This document shows positions 9,428 to 18,957 of a stretch of 64,000 nucleotides of DNA, piece by piece. The notes under the pieces were generated by a model. It worked only from the letters and a program-made list of their open reading frames with translations. It was not told the origin of the DNA and did not search any database. The stretch lies in NCBI RefSeq assembly GCF_019175385.1, contig NC_083346.1:58123821-58187820 (forward strand), written 5' to 3'. Origin of the DNA: Lycium barbarum (Eukaryota; Streptophyta; Magnoliopsida; Solanales; Solanaceae). The translations under genes and the position numbers were made by a program. Positions within the stretch are counted from its first letter, which is position 1, and each line of letters opens with the position of its first letter.

Positions 9428-11443
9428 CTAATATATCAACTTGAGATCATGATACATCTTTGTTGCACCTGGGTGAATAGAATACCGAGTATAATGGGCT
9501 TCTTCTGGAATTCGACGGCACAATTCCGTGACATTCGAAACACATAGCCTGCCTCGGTATCTAAGAATTTCATCCATAGAAATTTCAAATGGGGACTTCT
9601 CTTTTTCATGAGATGTGTCTCTGTAATGGCACAAATGAGGATCTTCATACTGACGCTCTTTCACTTCCATATTCAGGGACGAAACTGTGGGATCATAAGC
9701 ATCGATTCCTGCACCACCTGAATCAGTTAAACGTACTCCAAGATTAGCTAATTGGTGGAGCTCATGAACCATCTCTTTCTTTCCCGGAGGAACTTCACAT
9801 AGGCTGCCCATTGATCGGCGGCTAAGCGCATCAGCTACTACATTTGTTTTTCTGGAGTGGTACAAAATGCTCGCATCATAATCCTTCAATAACTCTAACC
9901 ACCGCCTCTGCCGCAAATTTAACTCCTTCTGCTTGAAAATGTATTGAAGACTATTGTGATCTGTATAAATATCGACATGCACTCCATACAAGTAATGTCT
10001 ACACATTTTTAATGCATGAATGACTGCAGCCAATTCGAGATCGTGAGTTGGATAGTTCTTTTCATGTTTTCGCAGCTGTCTCAAAGCATAAGCAATGACT
10101 CTACCGTGCTTCATTAACACACATCCTAACCCAACGCCGGAAGCATCACAGTACACCACATAACCATCTGGCCCTTCTGGAAGTGTTAAGACTGGAGCTG
10201 AGGTTAATCTGTCCTTCAACTCTTGGAAGCTGCGCTCACAAGCATCATTCCACTAAAATTTAATTGACTTCTGGGTTAGCTTCGTCAATAGGGCTGAAAT
10301 GGAGGAGAATCCCTCTACGAATCTTCTATAGTACCCTGCCAATCCCAGAAAACTACGAACTTCTGTAGGCGTCGTAGGCCTTGGCCAAGTCTTCACAGCT
10401 TCAATTTTCTGAGTATCAACTCGAATACTATCATCTGAAATAACATGACCCAGAAATGTCACAGAATTCAACCAAAACTCGCACTTTGAAAATTTTGCAT
10501 ACAATTCTCGGGTTTGAAGAATTCCAAGAACAATATGTAAATGATCTGCATGTTCTGATTCTGTGCGAGAGTATACCAGAATATCGTCAATGAATACTAT
10601 CACAAATAAATCCAAGAGAGGCCTGAATACATTACTCATCAAATTCATGAACACTGCCGGAGCATTAGTCAACCCAAACGACATCACCCGGAATTCATAA
10701 TGGCCATATCTCGTTCTGAAAGCTGTTTTGGGAACATCTTCTTCTCTAACTCTCACTTGATGATAACCCGACCTCAAGTCTATTTTAGAAAACCACTTGG
10801 CACCCTGTAGTTGATCAAACAAATCATCAATCCTTGGAAGAGGATATTTATTCTTTATTGTTACCTTATTCAACTGTTTATAATCGATACACATTCGTAG
10901 GGAACCATCTTTCATTCTCACGAACAAGACTGGTGCTCCCCACGGGGATGAACTGGGTCTAATAAACCCCTTCTCAAGCAAATCTTTCAACTGTGCCTTT
11001 AGCTTATTCAATTCTACCGGAGCCATTCGGTAAGGATGAATGGAAATAGGCTTGGTGTCCGGCAACACATCAATGGCGAAATCAATCTCTCTTTCTGGAG
11101 GAAGGCCTGGAAGTTCATCTGGAAATACGTCCAAAAATTCATTCACTACCGGAACAGATTGGAAAGTTGGCGACTTTGCTTCGGTATCATGAACTCGAAC
11201 TAAGTGATAAATATAGCCCTTAGCTATCATCTTTCTTGCCTTAAGGTAGGAAATAAACCTACCTTTTGGGGATGCTGTATTACCCTTCCATTCAAGCACG
11301 GGCTCTCCCGGAAATTGAAATCGAACCACTTTCATTTGACAATCAACACTAGCATAACATGAGGCCAACCAATCCATTCCCATAATCATGTAAAAATATA
11401 CCATTTCCTTATGGTCTGGCGATTGCATATCACAAGTACACAA
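9428..11443 (-). pseudogene. Element B reverse transcriptase and RNase H
   Basis: Two same-frame ORFs (11443-10253 and 10219-9428) are split by one in-frame TAA at 10253-10255, where related copies read Gln. Order: protease tail IMGMDWL, linker, RT motifs ([50 protein letters not shown]), catalytic [12 protein letters not shown], then [11 protein letters not shown]. RNase H follows with [26 protein letters not shown] and VADALSRR, the acidic residues expected of this fold. H2C2 text (HYTRYSIHPG) begins near the end. This copies element RNA to cDNA and degrades the RNA strand. The frame differs from the protease frame upstream, with a shift near 11410. Confidence 0.94.
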
Positions 11444-11649
11444 TTTTTATACACTTGTCTAGCTATCACGGGATCACCAACCGGAGTAGATACCTCAAAA
11501 GGTTTAATTGGCTCAAGTTTCACCCCAATACATCCAGCAACATACGGGGTAATATAAGACAAGGTAGAACCCAGATCTATCAATGCATGCACATCATGGG
11601 AAAATACAGATAATGTACCTGTAACCACATCTGGGGAGGACTCAAGATC
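11386..11649 (-). pseudogene. Element B aspartic protease
   Basis: Text around 11600-11560 reads HDVHALIDLGSTLSYITP. The catalytic Asp is present, but the usual D-S/T/P-G triplet reads DLG. A flap-side segment (KPFEVSTPVGDPVIARQVY) follows. The frame is the same as the zinc knuckle upstream, after a TAG at 11650, and is shifted relative to RT downstream. The protease would cut the Gag-Pol polyprotein. Confidence 0.85.
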
Positions 11650-12992
11650 CTATCGTCCGGCTAAAGTATACACACGGGGCTGAGTGGCACTTGAAGTAGA
11701 TGCTCCCTCTCTGCCTCTACCTCGACCTGCTGAAATCTGGGGAGTCTTCCCTATCGGGCGCACTGAAGATGAACCAGCCACTGATCTTGTGGGTTGAACC
11801 CCAACTCTACCACTCATCGACGGGCAATCTCGCATCATGTGCCCGACCTGGCCGCAGGAATAGCAAGCATCTGAACCTTGGCGATACCGTCCGGAATGTA
11901 ATCTACCGCACTGGCTGCATCGCTGTACGGGGGTCTCCTCTGGCTATACTCTCCGCCATACTGAGAATCTGAGGCCCTCGAACTCTGACCCTGTCCTGAA
12001 CGAAAGGAGCGATCAAATCTCCTACCCGTAAATTGTGGAGGTGCACTAGTCATCAACTGTCTTGAGTGTCTGGAATGTGTCTACCTTGATCCCCCTCTAT
12101 AATCACTTCCTGCCCCCATAGATCTGGCCCTCTTGCTTTGCCTTCTATCGATATCACGATCACCCTTTTGCGGAGGTTGTTGTCCTTCTAAATTCTAGGC
12201 ATGGGCTTGTATTCGGGAAATATCCATCCCGTCTTGCAAAGAATCCGTCAAACAATCCTTGAACAAATGTGGCCCCAAGCCACTCACAAACCTATGTACC
12301 TTATCTCCCATATCGGCCACCATAGTCGGGGCATATCTAGCCAATGAATTAAACTGAAAGCTATATTCCCGAGCACTCATATTTTCTTGCTTTAGATTTA
12401 AGAACCTATCCGCTCTAGCTTAGCGGACCTCGAGTGGCAAATAGTGGCGGATGAAAGCATCTACAAAATCATGCCACACGGGAGGAGGCACATTTTCTTT
12501 TCTTGATGCTAGCCAATTATTGTACCACAATACCGTTACATCTCAGAGTCTATAAGATGCCAACTCCAAAGATTCAGTTTCGGAGGCATGAATAATCCTC
12601 AATGTTCTCAGCATCTCATCAATAAAACCTTGCGGGTCTTCATTCGGCTTTGACCCGTAAAACTCTGGAGGATTCAAACTCATGAAATCGCGGGCTCTGG
12701 AACTAGCTGCCCGATCACTTGGACTCACATTCTGCCGCTGTGCCTGGGCGGCAACTAACCGTGTCAATAGATGGATAGCCTCGGTCACTTGTTGACCCAG
12801 AGCAACCGGTGGAGGAACTGGAGCTGAATCTCCTCCTTGTTCTTCTTCATTAGGCGGGGCGGAGGAAGTATCAGTTGGGGCCTCATTATGTGACTCGCCC
12901 TCTTCTACATTCATTGGCGGTAACTTTTCTACCCGCCTTTTCATCGTAGTCTTGCCCATTTGGGCGGCTGTAGCTTTTCCCTTTGGCGGCAT
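11650..12992 (-). pseudogene. Element B Gag
   Basis: The start MPPKGKATAAQ at 12992 is preferred over the upstream Met at 13004, because other Gags in this window begin MPPK or MAPK. The N-terminal part is Pro/Glu-rich. The retrotrans-gag core follows: DFMSLNPPEFYGSKPNEDPQ, FIDEMLRTLRIIHASETES, then FNSLARYAPTMV and VHRFVSGLGP. A basic, Arg/Gly/Ser-rich stretch comes next, then one CCHC knuckle CYSCGQVGHMMRDC (about 11850-11810). Stops fall near 12543, 12418 and 12192. A frameshift between 11940 and 11850 separates the core from the zinc knuckle. Gag forms the particle and binds element RNA. Confidence 0.92.
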
Positions 12993-13004
12993 TTCTGAAA
13001 TCAT

Positions 13005-13170
13005 AGCACACTATTAGTGAGGAGAAAATCTTATAACACAGCTCTATCGCACTATCTCTTAAGATGATAGATGGTCATTTTTCCTAAATGCCCTATAGCC
13101 TCTTGTTTATTAGTGTGGCGCGCAACACACCATAAACAAGACTACTAGACACGGTTCGTAGACACTTCCT
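13005..13170 (-). other. Element B leader between PBS and gag
   Basis: This untranslated leader contains the block ATTTAGGAAAA with AGAGGCTATAGGGC, in the same position as in elements D and F. No ORF is seen. Confidence 0.6.
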
Positions 13171-13193
13171 AGGACTGAACTGCTTTGATACCA
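13171..13193 (-). other. Element B primer binding site
   Basis: On the element's strand TGGTATCAAAGCAGTTC starts five bases inside the 5' LTR. It is one base away from the plant initiator tRNA-Met-type PBS TGGTATCAGAGC. Confidence 0.88.
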
Positions 13194-13197
13194 CTTT

Positions 13198-15622
13198 TGT
13201 CACAACACGACTAGGGGCCGTGACGGGTACCCGGGGCTAACCACCGAGCACCACTCATTCCCTTACTTATCATACTCATATCATAAGAAAACCATTGCTC
13301 ATTCGGAAACATAAATACTTTTATATACATGAGCCTTTCGGCTATCAAAATGATAATATATATATACACTAGTAACATTATGAGACCATATAACCCACAC
13401 CTGCGTATCTACAAGCCTCTACTAGAGTGCTAGACATAAGGACGGGACAAGACCCCGTCGTGCCCAAAATATACATCTGTACACAAAAGAATAATCAAAG
13501 GCACCTCCGGAACAATGGAGTGCTCTCAAGTCAGCTAACAGCTCCTATGAGTCTGGATCAACCTCACCTCCCTGTCTACTTGTGAGAATGAACGCAGCGT
13601 CCAAAGAAAACGGACGACAGTACGAACATTTTACTGAGTATGAGAGGCATAAGTAATAATAATACATCAATGAGATAAAGGAGGCATCAAATAAGGAACA
13701 ACTGCATCTGACTGTCAATTATAAAAGAAATAATGCATGCTAGCTTACTTCATAATCATAGTCATATCATGTATGCACAAATGTATAAGCTGCCCGTCCA
13801 TATAGGTACGGTGTGATAATCATTATCCTGCGTCTAGGCCTCCCGCGTCCGGGGTACCATCTCATGCCGCCCACTAGTGGTGTCTGCCCATGCCATCTAG
13901 ACATGGTGTATACGCTGCCCACCTTAACGGTGTCTGCCCGGCCATATAGGCGCGGTGTAATATCATCATCATGTACTCATCATAATGCATGCATAATAAC
14001 TCAAAGATAGATATACTTTATCAAGGTGACATAAGGTCGTGAACCCCCGATTCCATTATGGAACATTTATAAGTATTCTGCCTCACCTTGAAAGAAATAG
14101 TATATAAGGTGAGTGTATACAATAAACAACATCATTAACTTTATAGGAACATCATATCATGAACTCTAGAATCTTTATACTTAACTCATCATCATCATTA
14201 TTGGGCTCGTAATGTATCTCTTGTCTCATATGGATATTCGTGAACATAGACTCTTAGCTTTCCGGGATATAGAGGATTCATGGAGAAGAAGGAAAAATCA
14301 TGCCATCGGATTCATGCCATAGAAAGAAAAGACTAGCCTCACATACCTTTTTCGTTTAATTAATCTATCGCTTGCTCGTTCTCCTTCGATGCCCACGTTT
14401 CTACCTTCAAGAGAATTCGCGTTAACATTAGCTAATCGATTACTTAAACGTGCTTACTAAAGCTAAAGAAAATTGGGCAGCATTTCCTTTGTTTAGAAGA
14501 CTTTCCCCATATTCTATATCAACTCCCAAACATTGATAACAATATTCACAATATCACAAGCAACAATCATCATCCATCTATATTATCCACACTTCACAAT
14601 TTCACTCCACTTTCTCCATAATCATGGTCATAGTTCATTATTGCATTTTCTCACATATAATACTTATTCCATGTTCTAAATGTCGTTCACAACATACTTA
14701 CAATCACAACATACCAATATTCATAATTCACCCCAAACTACTACTCAATAATGACACTATTCACACATTCATGACCCATTTCCTATGTCTTTCTACAATC
14801 CAAGTGTTTTTAAATTTCAACACCTTAAACAACAAGGAATGATCATAAAATCACCTTAGATAATGGAAGAATAATCCTTGAGTGAGAATTCTCTTCTTGC
14901 ACAAAAACCCTAGTCCACTTCCCTTTGGATTTCTTGGCTTAGATGAACTTTGATAGGTCTCATACACTTGATTTTCTGGATTTGATGGAGTTGATCATGG
15001 ATTTTCTTGGTTTCTTGTGGATGAATAATGGAGAGAGTTCTAGAGAATTCTTGAAGTGTGGAGCGTGGAAATGAAATGAAATAAATGAGAAAGGGTCCTT
15101 ATATCAACACTTAAAATCTGTCCCGACCAGATTCTACGGACCAACATATGGTCCGTATAATTTATACTGACCGTATGTCTGGCCGTAGATCTGGTCCAGT
15201 GAGGACCTTTATTCTGAGCAGAACATATGGCTGGACATACGGTCCGTATGTTTTATAGGGCCAGTATGTTTGGCCGTATAATGCACAGTTCTCCGAAACT
15301 CATTCTCGTCGACTCGTTTGATCTTCAATCCTTATGGAACCTTCTTGACACCTTTTTATCACCTCAATACCAATCCAAGGGACAGTATCACTCTTCTCCA
15401 AGAAATCATTAAGCCATTATTAACTTGTCGCTCATAATTCTTACCCGACACGCAACACATCCTTTGCTCTCCTTGGCAACCTTCTTCCCTTACGTCAAAT
15501 GTGTTTGAATCTCGATTAGGATCATCAAATGCTATTTTGTACTTATCAAAACATCGTATACGTCGTGCCCCTTCGCTAGTCTATTCACTGTACGTTAACG
15601 GGAAATTTTCCAAGGTGTAACA
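13198..15622 (-). repeat. Element B 5' LTR (2,425 bp)
   Basis: This partners 5628-8008 over its full length. It begins TGTCACAACACG on the plus strand, with two changes in the first 12 bases relative to the other copy, and ends GGTGTAACA. It carries a 57-bp stretch near 14143-14199 missing from the other LTR and a shorter AT microsatellite near 13355. Landmarks mirror the 3' LTR: hairpins at 13598-13636, GGAAATGCTGCCCAATTTT at about 14487-14469, TATA at 15106-15097 and palindrome cluster 15125-15285. Confidence 0.93.
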
Positions 15623-15627
15623 ATACT
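15623..15627. repeat. Target site duplication of element B, right copy (ATACT)
   Basis: Identical to 5623-5627 and directly follows the LTR end ...TGTAACA at 15622. Confidence 0.95.
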
Positions 15628-16059
15628 TGGGATGGGTGAAATTTTGAGTTATTAAAGCCAATGATTCATCATTGCGGCCAGATATAGTAGAGAATCAAGA
15701 GTTGTAGGAATGGCGGTGGGAGTTTGTATATGGAGGGTGGTAGTGGGGGCGTCAGTGGTGGGTATGCCGGTGGTGGGTGGGTTAGGCATTGTAGGAGTGG
15801 GTTGGGGTGATGTCACAGTGGTTAAAAAAGTGTGGGTTGAGTCAGTAGTGGGTGAGTTGGTAATGGGTGAGGTAGGTTGGGATTCTTGGGAAATGGTTGA
15901 AGTGGATACTTGTTGTTCCATAGTTAAATTAGAGTGTGGGTGTTAAGAGCTTGAAAGAGGAGAAAATAAAACCTTGTTGAACTTGTGAAAGATAGAAGAT
16001 GAAGAGAAAAATGATCAGTGAAGTTTCTGTAGAAGAGATAGAGAAAGAAACGGGTAAGT
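15628..16059 (-). pseudogene. 5' part of the interrupted Ser/Thr/Pro-rich ORF with leader
   Basis: On the minus strand a Met at 15921 opens MEQQVSTSTISQESQPTSP and a Thr/Pro/Ser-rich run of about 80 residues, ending LAAMMNHWL before a stop at 15652. A second frame from about 15665 (NDESLALITQNFTHPKY) runs straight across the element B site into 5622-5536, so a one-base frameshift separates the two. Upstream of the Met, 16054-15922 is a CT-rich stretch that looks like a plant mRNA leader. Element C cuts it at 16060. The product is unknown; mucin-like composition alone gives no function. Confidence 0.5.
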
Positions 16060-16555
16060 TGTAACGACCTATTTGGTCGTTATTGCGTTTCTGACCCATT
16101 TGATCCTTTTTCGAGCTTTATTAGCTCATATTTGACCAGCGGGGACCGTTGGCATGCTTCCCGAGGTCATCAGACTTGATTAGGGTAAGCTTTAGGGAAT
16201 TCGACTTTAAAGCGAAAAATGGTTGACTCAAAGTTAACTTTTAGGTAAACAGACCTTTTTTCGGGAATTCGTTGATTCTGAGAGGTCTGGATGGTTATTT
16301 AGGACATGTGTGTATATCTGGTTTCGTTTCCAATGAACTTGGGTGCATTTTGAGACTTAATTTAGAAAGTTTGAATTAAGATATCGGGGGTTAAATTGTC
16401 CAACGAGACCTCCGTTGGGAATTCTGAGGCCACGAGTGCGTTCGTAGCGTGTCTTTATGTGTGTCTATGTAGGTGGTTTGTGATCAGATGGAATCAGATA
16501 TTATTCGGGATTTCGGGATTGAGATTGTGTTTATTTTGGGGAATCTGGTTCTGGT

Positions 16556-16720
16556 GCCCGCTATAGCGGCACAAGTACAGTATCAGCGGCACCACTATAG
16601 CAGTTGCCTGGCTATTGAAGCGGCTAAGGGCATTGTGAGTGGACCATTGTGGTGGTCTGAGTGGCTGTCGAGGTGGGACCGCTACAGCGCTCACGATGCC
16701 GCAAAAGCGGTATTAGCTGA
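16556..16720 (+). promoter_or_regulatory. Palindromic CCGCTATAGCGG cluster in LTR C
   Basis: A perfect 12-bp palindrome CCGCTATAGCGG (16558-16569) is followed by degenerate copies with AGCGGC, GCGGCACC, ACCGCTACAGCG and GCAAAAGCGG up to about 16710. The cluster lies about 500-650 bases inside the LTR, the position of clusters in related LTRs. A regulatory role is inferred. Confidence 0.45.
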
Positions 16721-17930
16721 GTCAGAGGCCTTTTGATGTGTTAAAACCCTTAGATATTAAGTCATTTCCTATACTCGATCTTGAGGCTTAAAGAGGCGAT
16801 TTTGGAGTGTTTTCACTGATTTCTTCTCTAAGGTAACAATCTCGTCTCTAAATCATTCATTAGCTTTTCCTAATCAATAATCCATGCCTAGATTTCTCCT
16901 AAATGGTATGAGAAAAAAAGGGGTTTTGTGGGTTTCTTATCTAATGATTTTATGATGATAAAAGCTTGTTTATTTGGTGGATTTTGCATGGGTTAGCATG
17001 ATATTTTTGTGTATGAGCAATTGTAACTTGAATCTTCCATTTCCAAGGCTTAATTTATGAATTTAAAGTTAGGGTTTATACCCAAATCAGGGGTTTTCTA
17101 TATAATCCAAATTTGGAGTAATTGTTTATTATTTTAGCTTGGTCATGATGAGAATTGATCACTTAGAGTTTTTATTTCATGTTGGAACCTTTAGATTCCT
17201 AATTTCACCCTTCTAGTTCATGAACCCTATTTCATAGGTTGGGGATTTGGGTCTTGAATAGAAGTAGGATTTGTTTGATGGTCTTCTTGATTCTAATTCC
17301 ATGATTCAGATTTGTTAGACTTTCTTTATCTCGAGGCTCAGAGGAAAGGGAAGTCTAAGGAGTGATTGTTGGTGATATTGTTGTTCGGCCTTCCAGGTAA
17401 GTTATGGTTTGGCCCTATGGTGAGACTTCGACAAGAGAAGTGTATATTTAGGTGATACTATCGCAGATTTCATGTAAACCTTCGGGTATGAAGTTGGGTT
17501 GGATATTGCCTTAGGGTTTGGTATTGCTTGTGACTTGTTTGATCGGGCTAGCGGCTTGTAAACTGCATAGGACCCCGTTTGGTACGTTGTGTATAAATTG
17601 GTGGATTGTTTATGAATTAGGAGTAAATCAGAAAGATGAAATTACTTAATATTGATATTGGAACTTAGTGTATGCCTCGTTATTGGTATAGCCATTTTGG
17701 GATAGTTGGCTCTTATTGTTATGTAAATTGGAGATTCATTATGATTACTGTGGGGATCACATGTTGATGATATTGGTGCGTTGCGTGTGGCACAACTTGA
17801 ACTTCATATTATTCATTGTTTGTTCTTGCATTGTTCCATATTCATTTCATATCATCTTATTATACTGTTTGACTGGCACTATTAATGGAAATAAGAAGGA
17901 ACATTGATCATTATAGTACATGATAACTCA

Positions 17931-18085
17931 CCTCTGAGTTGTGTGCGGAGGGGCTGATATGGAACGCCGATATTGCGATACCCATAGATAATTGGGTCCT
18001 CTGAGGTGTGTGCGGAGGGGCTGATATGGAACACTGATATTGCGATACTTGTAGATAATTGAGTCCTCTAAGCTGTGTGCGAAGA
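17931..18085 (+). repeat. 67-bp tandem repeat in LTR C
   Basis: Units start at 17931, 17998 and 18065, exactly 67 apart, each opening CCTCTGAG or CCTCTAAG followed by TGTGTGCG. The third unit is partial. It lies about 850-1000 bases before the LTR 3' end. Confidence 0.85.
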
Positions 18086-18477
18086 GATGGTGTTTGGACT
18101 TCGCGGGTCCCCCATGGGTTGTGCTGTCGAGGCGTGGAGGTATTCCGCTATTGGAGTAGAAGATTACAGGCATTGTATTGCATTAATTTCTCATATTGTA
18201 TTGCTTGATTATGCTTCGTGGTTGTTTATTATTTGGATACTGTGTTGGTCATATTCTTGGACTGTATTTGATATGGGCTACGCGTTGATTTGTCTTGATG
18301 GGACTTGATTTTTGGTATACTTGGATATTTGTTTCACTTGGGGATAGTTGTTAAATCAAGGCTTGATTATGTGTGTCGATTTCTTGGAAGCGTGACTTGT
18401 ATTCTATGGTTTTCTTGTTTTCTCTTACCTTATTATCTTATATACGTCAACTGGTCTTAGTTGGCCTATGATACCTA

Positions 18478-18530
18478 CAAGTATTGTTGTTTGTATTGAC
18501 CTGCACTTGCTGCATTCTTTTATGAAAGCA
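18478..18530 (+). other. Twin hairpin element in LTR C
   Basis: The first stem is degraded (AAGTAT/GTATTG, five of six pairs counting G-U). The second pairs TGCATTC (18511-18517) with GAAAGCA (18524-18530) with one mismatch. LTR G has the same two stems in better condition. Confidence 0.45.
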
Positions 18531-18939
18531 GAATTCCAGGTGGGATTGACCTCTGTTTCTCGTGGCTGATAGTCGTTCCGAGAGTTGCTGTTTAGAGTCT
18601 ACAGGGTGAGCACGAAGACGTCTGTCGCCTTGAAGATTCTTCTTTTATTTATGTCTTATTTGATATTTCGAGACATATTTAGACTTTTTATGTATTATTG
18701 ATAATTCCAGACTTATAGATTCTAGTTAGATGCTCTTGTATGGTTAGACCAGACTCTGGGGTGTATTTTTCTTACATCGACATATTTCTATATCAATATA
18801 TTTAGACTTATGTGTTTTTGTCTCTTTCATTTATTTACTTATTTATTCATGTTTTTACTATTATTAGGTTGAGGGTTCGCCTACCGAGGTGGAAAAGGTA
18901 AGTGCCCGTGTAAATTATCTAAATTGGATCGTGATAAGT

Positions 18940-18957
18940 TGGTATCAGAGCCCTAAG
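18940..18957 (+). other. Element C primer binding site
   Basis: TGGTATCAGAGCCCTAAG begins three bases after the LTR and matches the plant initiator tRNA-Met PBS consensus TGGTATCAGAGC exactly. Confidence 0.9.

Larger units (their letters stand above)
5628..15622 (-). mobile_element. Element B: full-length Ty3/gypsy chromovirus (coding region broken)
   Basis: This 9,995-bp minus-strand element has every structural part. It has a 5' LTR (13198-15622), an initiator tRNA-Met-type PBS (13171-13193), gag, protease, RT, RNase H, integrase with chromodomain, a PPT (8009-8026) and a 3' LTR (5628-8008), flanked by perfect ATACT duplications. Gene order gag-PR-RT-RH-IN and the chromodomain place it among chromoviruses; the Tekay/Del group fits best by motif style (inference). 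Two frameshifts and several stops make it non-autonomous now. The LTRs differ by scattered substitutions plus a 57-bp indel, so the insertion is not recent. It lies inside the ORF described at 4464-5622 and 15623-16054. Confidence 0.95.
16060..18936 (+). repeat. Element C 5' LTR (2,877 bp)
   Basis: Left flank TAAGT (16055-16059). It has palindromic CCGC(N)GCGG motifs at 16556-16720, a 67-bp tandem array at 17931-18085, the hairpin region at 18477-18530, and GCCTACCGAGGTGG near the 3' end. It closely resembles LTR G read from the other strand, including GATACCTAC...TATTGACCTGC near the hairpins. Confidence 0.85.

Noticed and set aside
15710..15946. Plus-strand ORF rich in Gly and Val
   Set aside because: It is the shadow of the Thr/Pro/Ser-rich minus-strand ORF.
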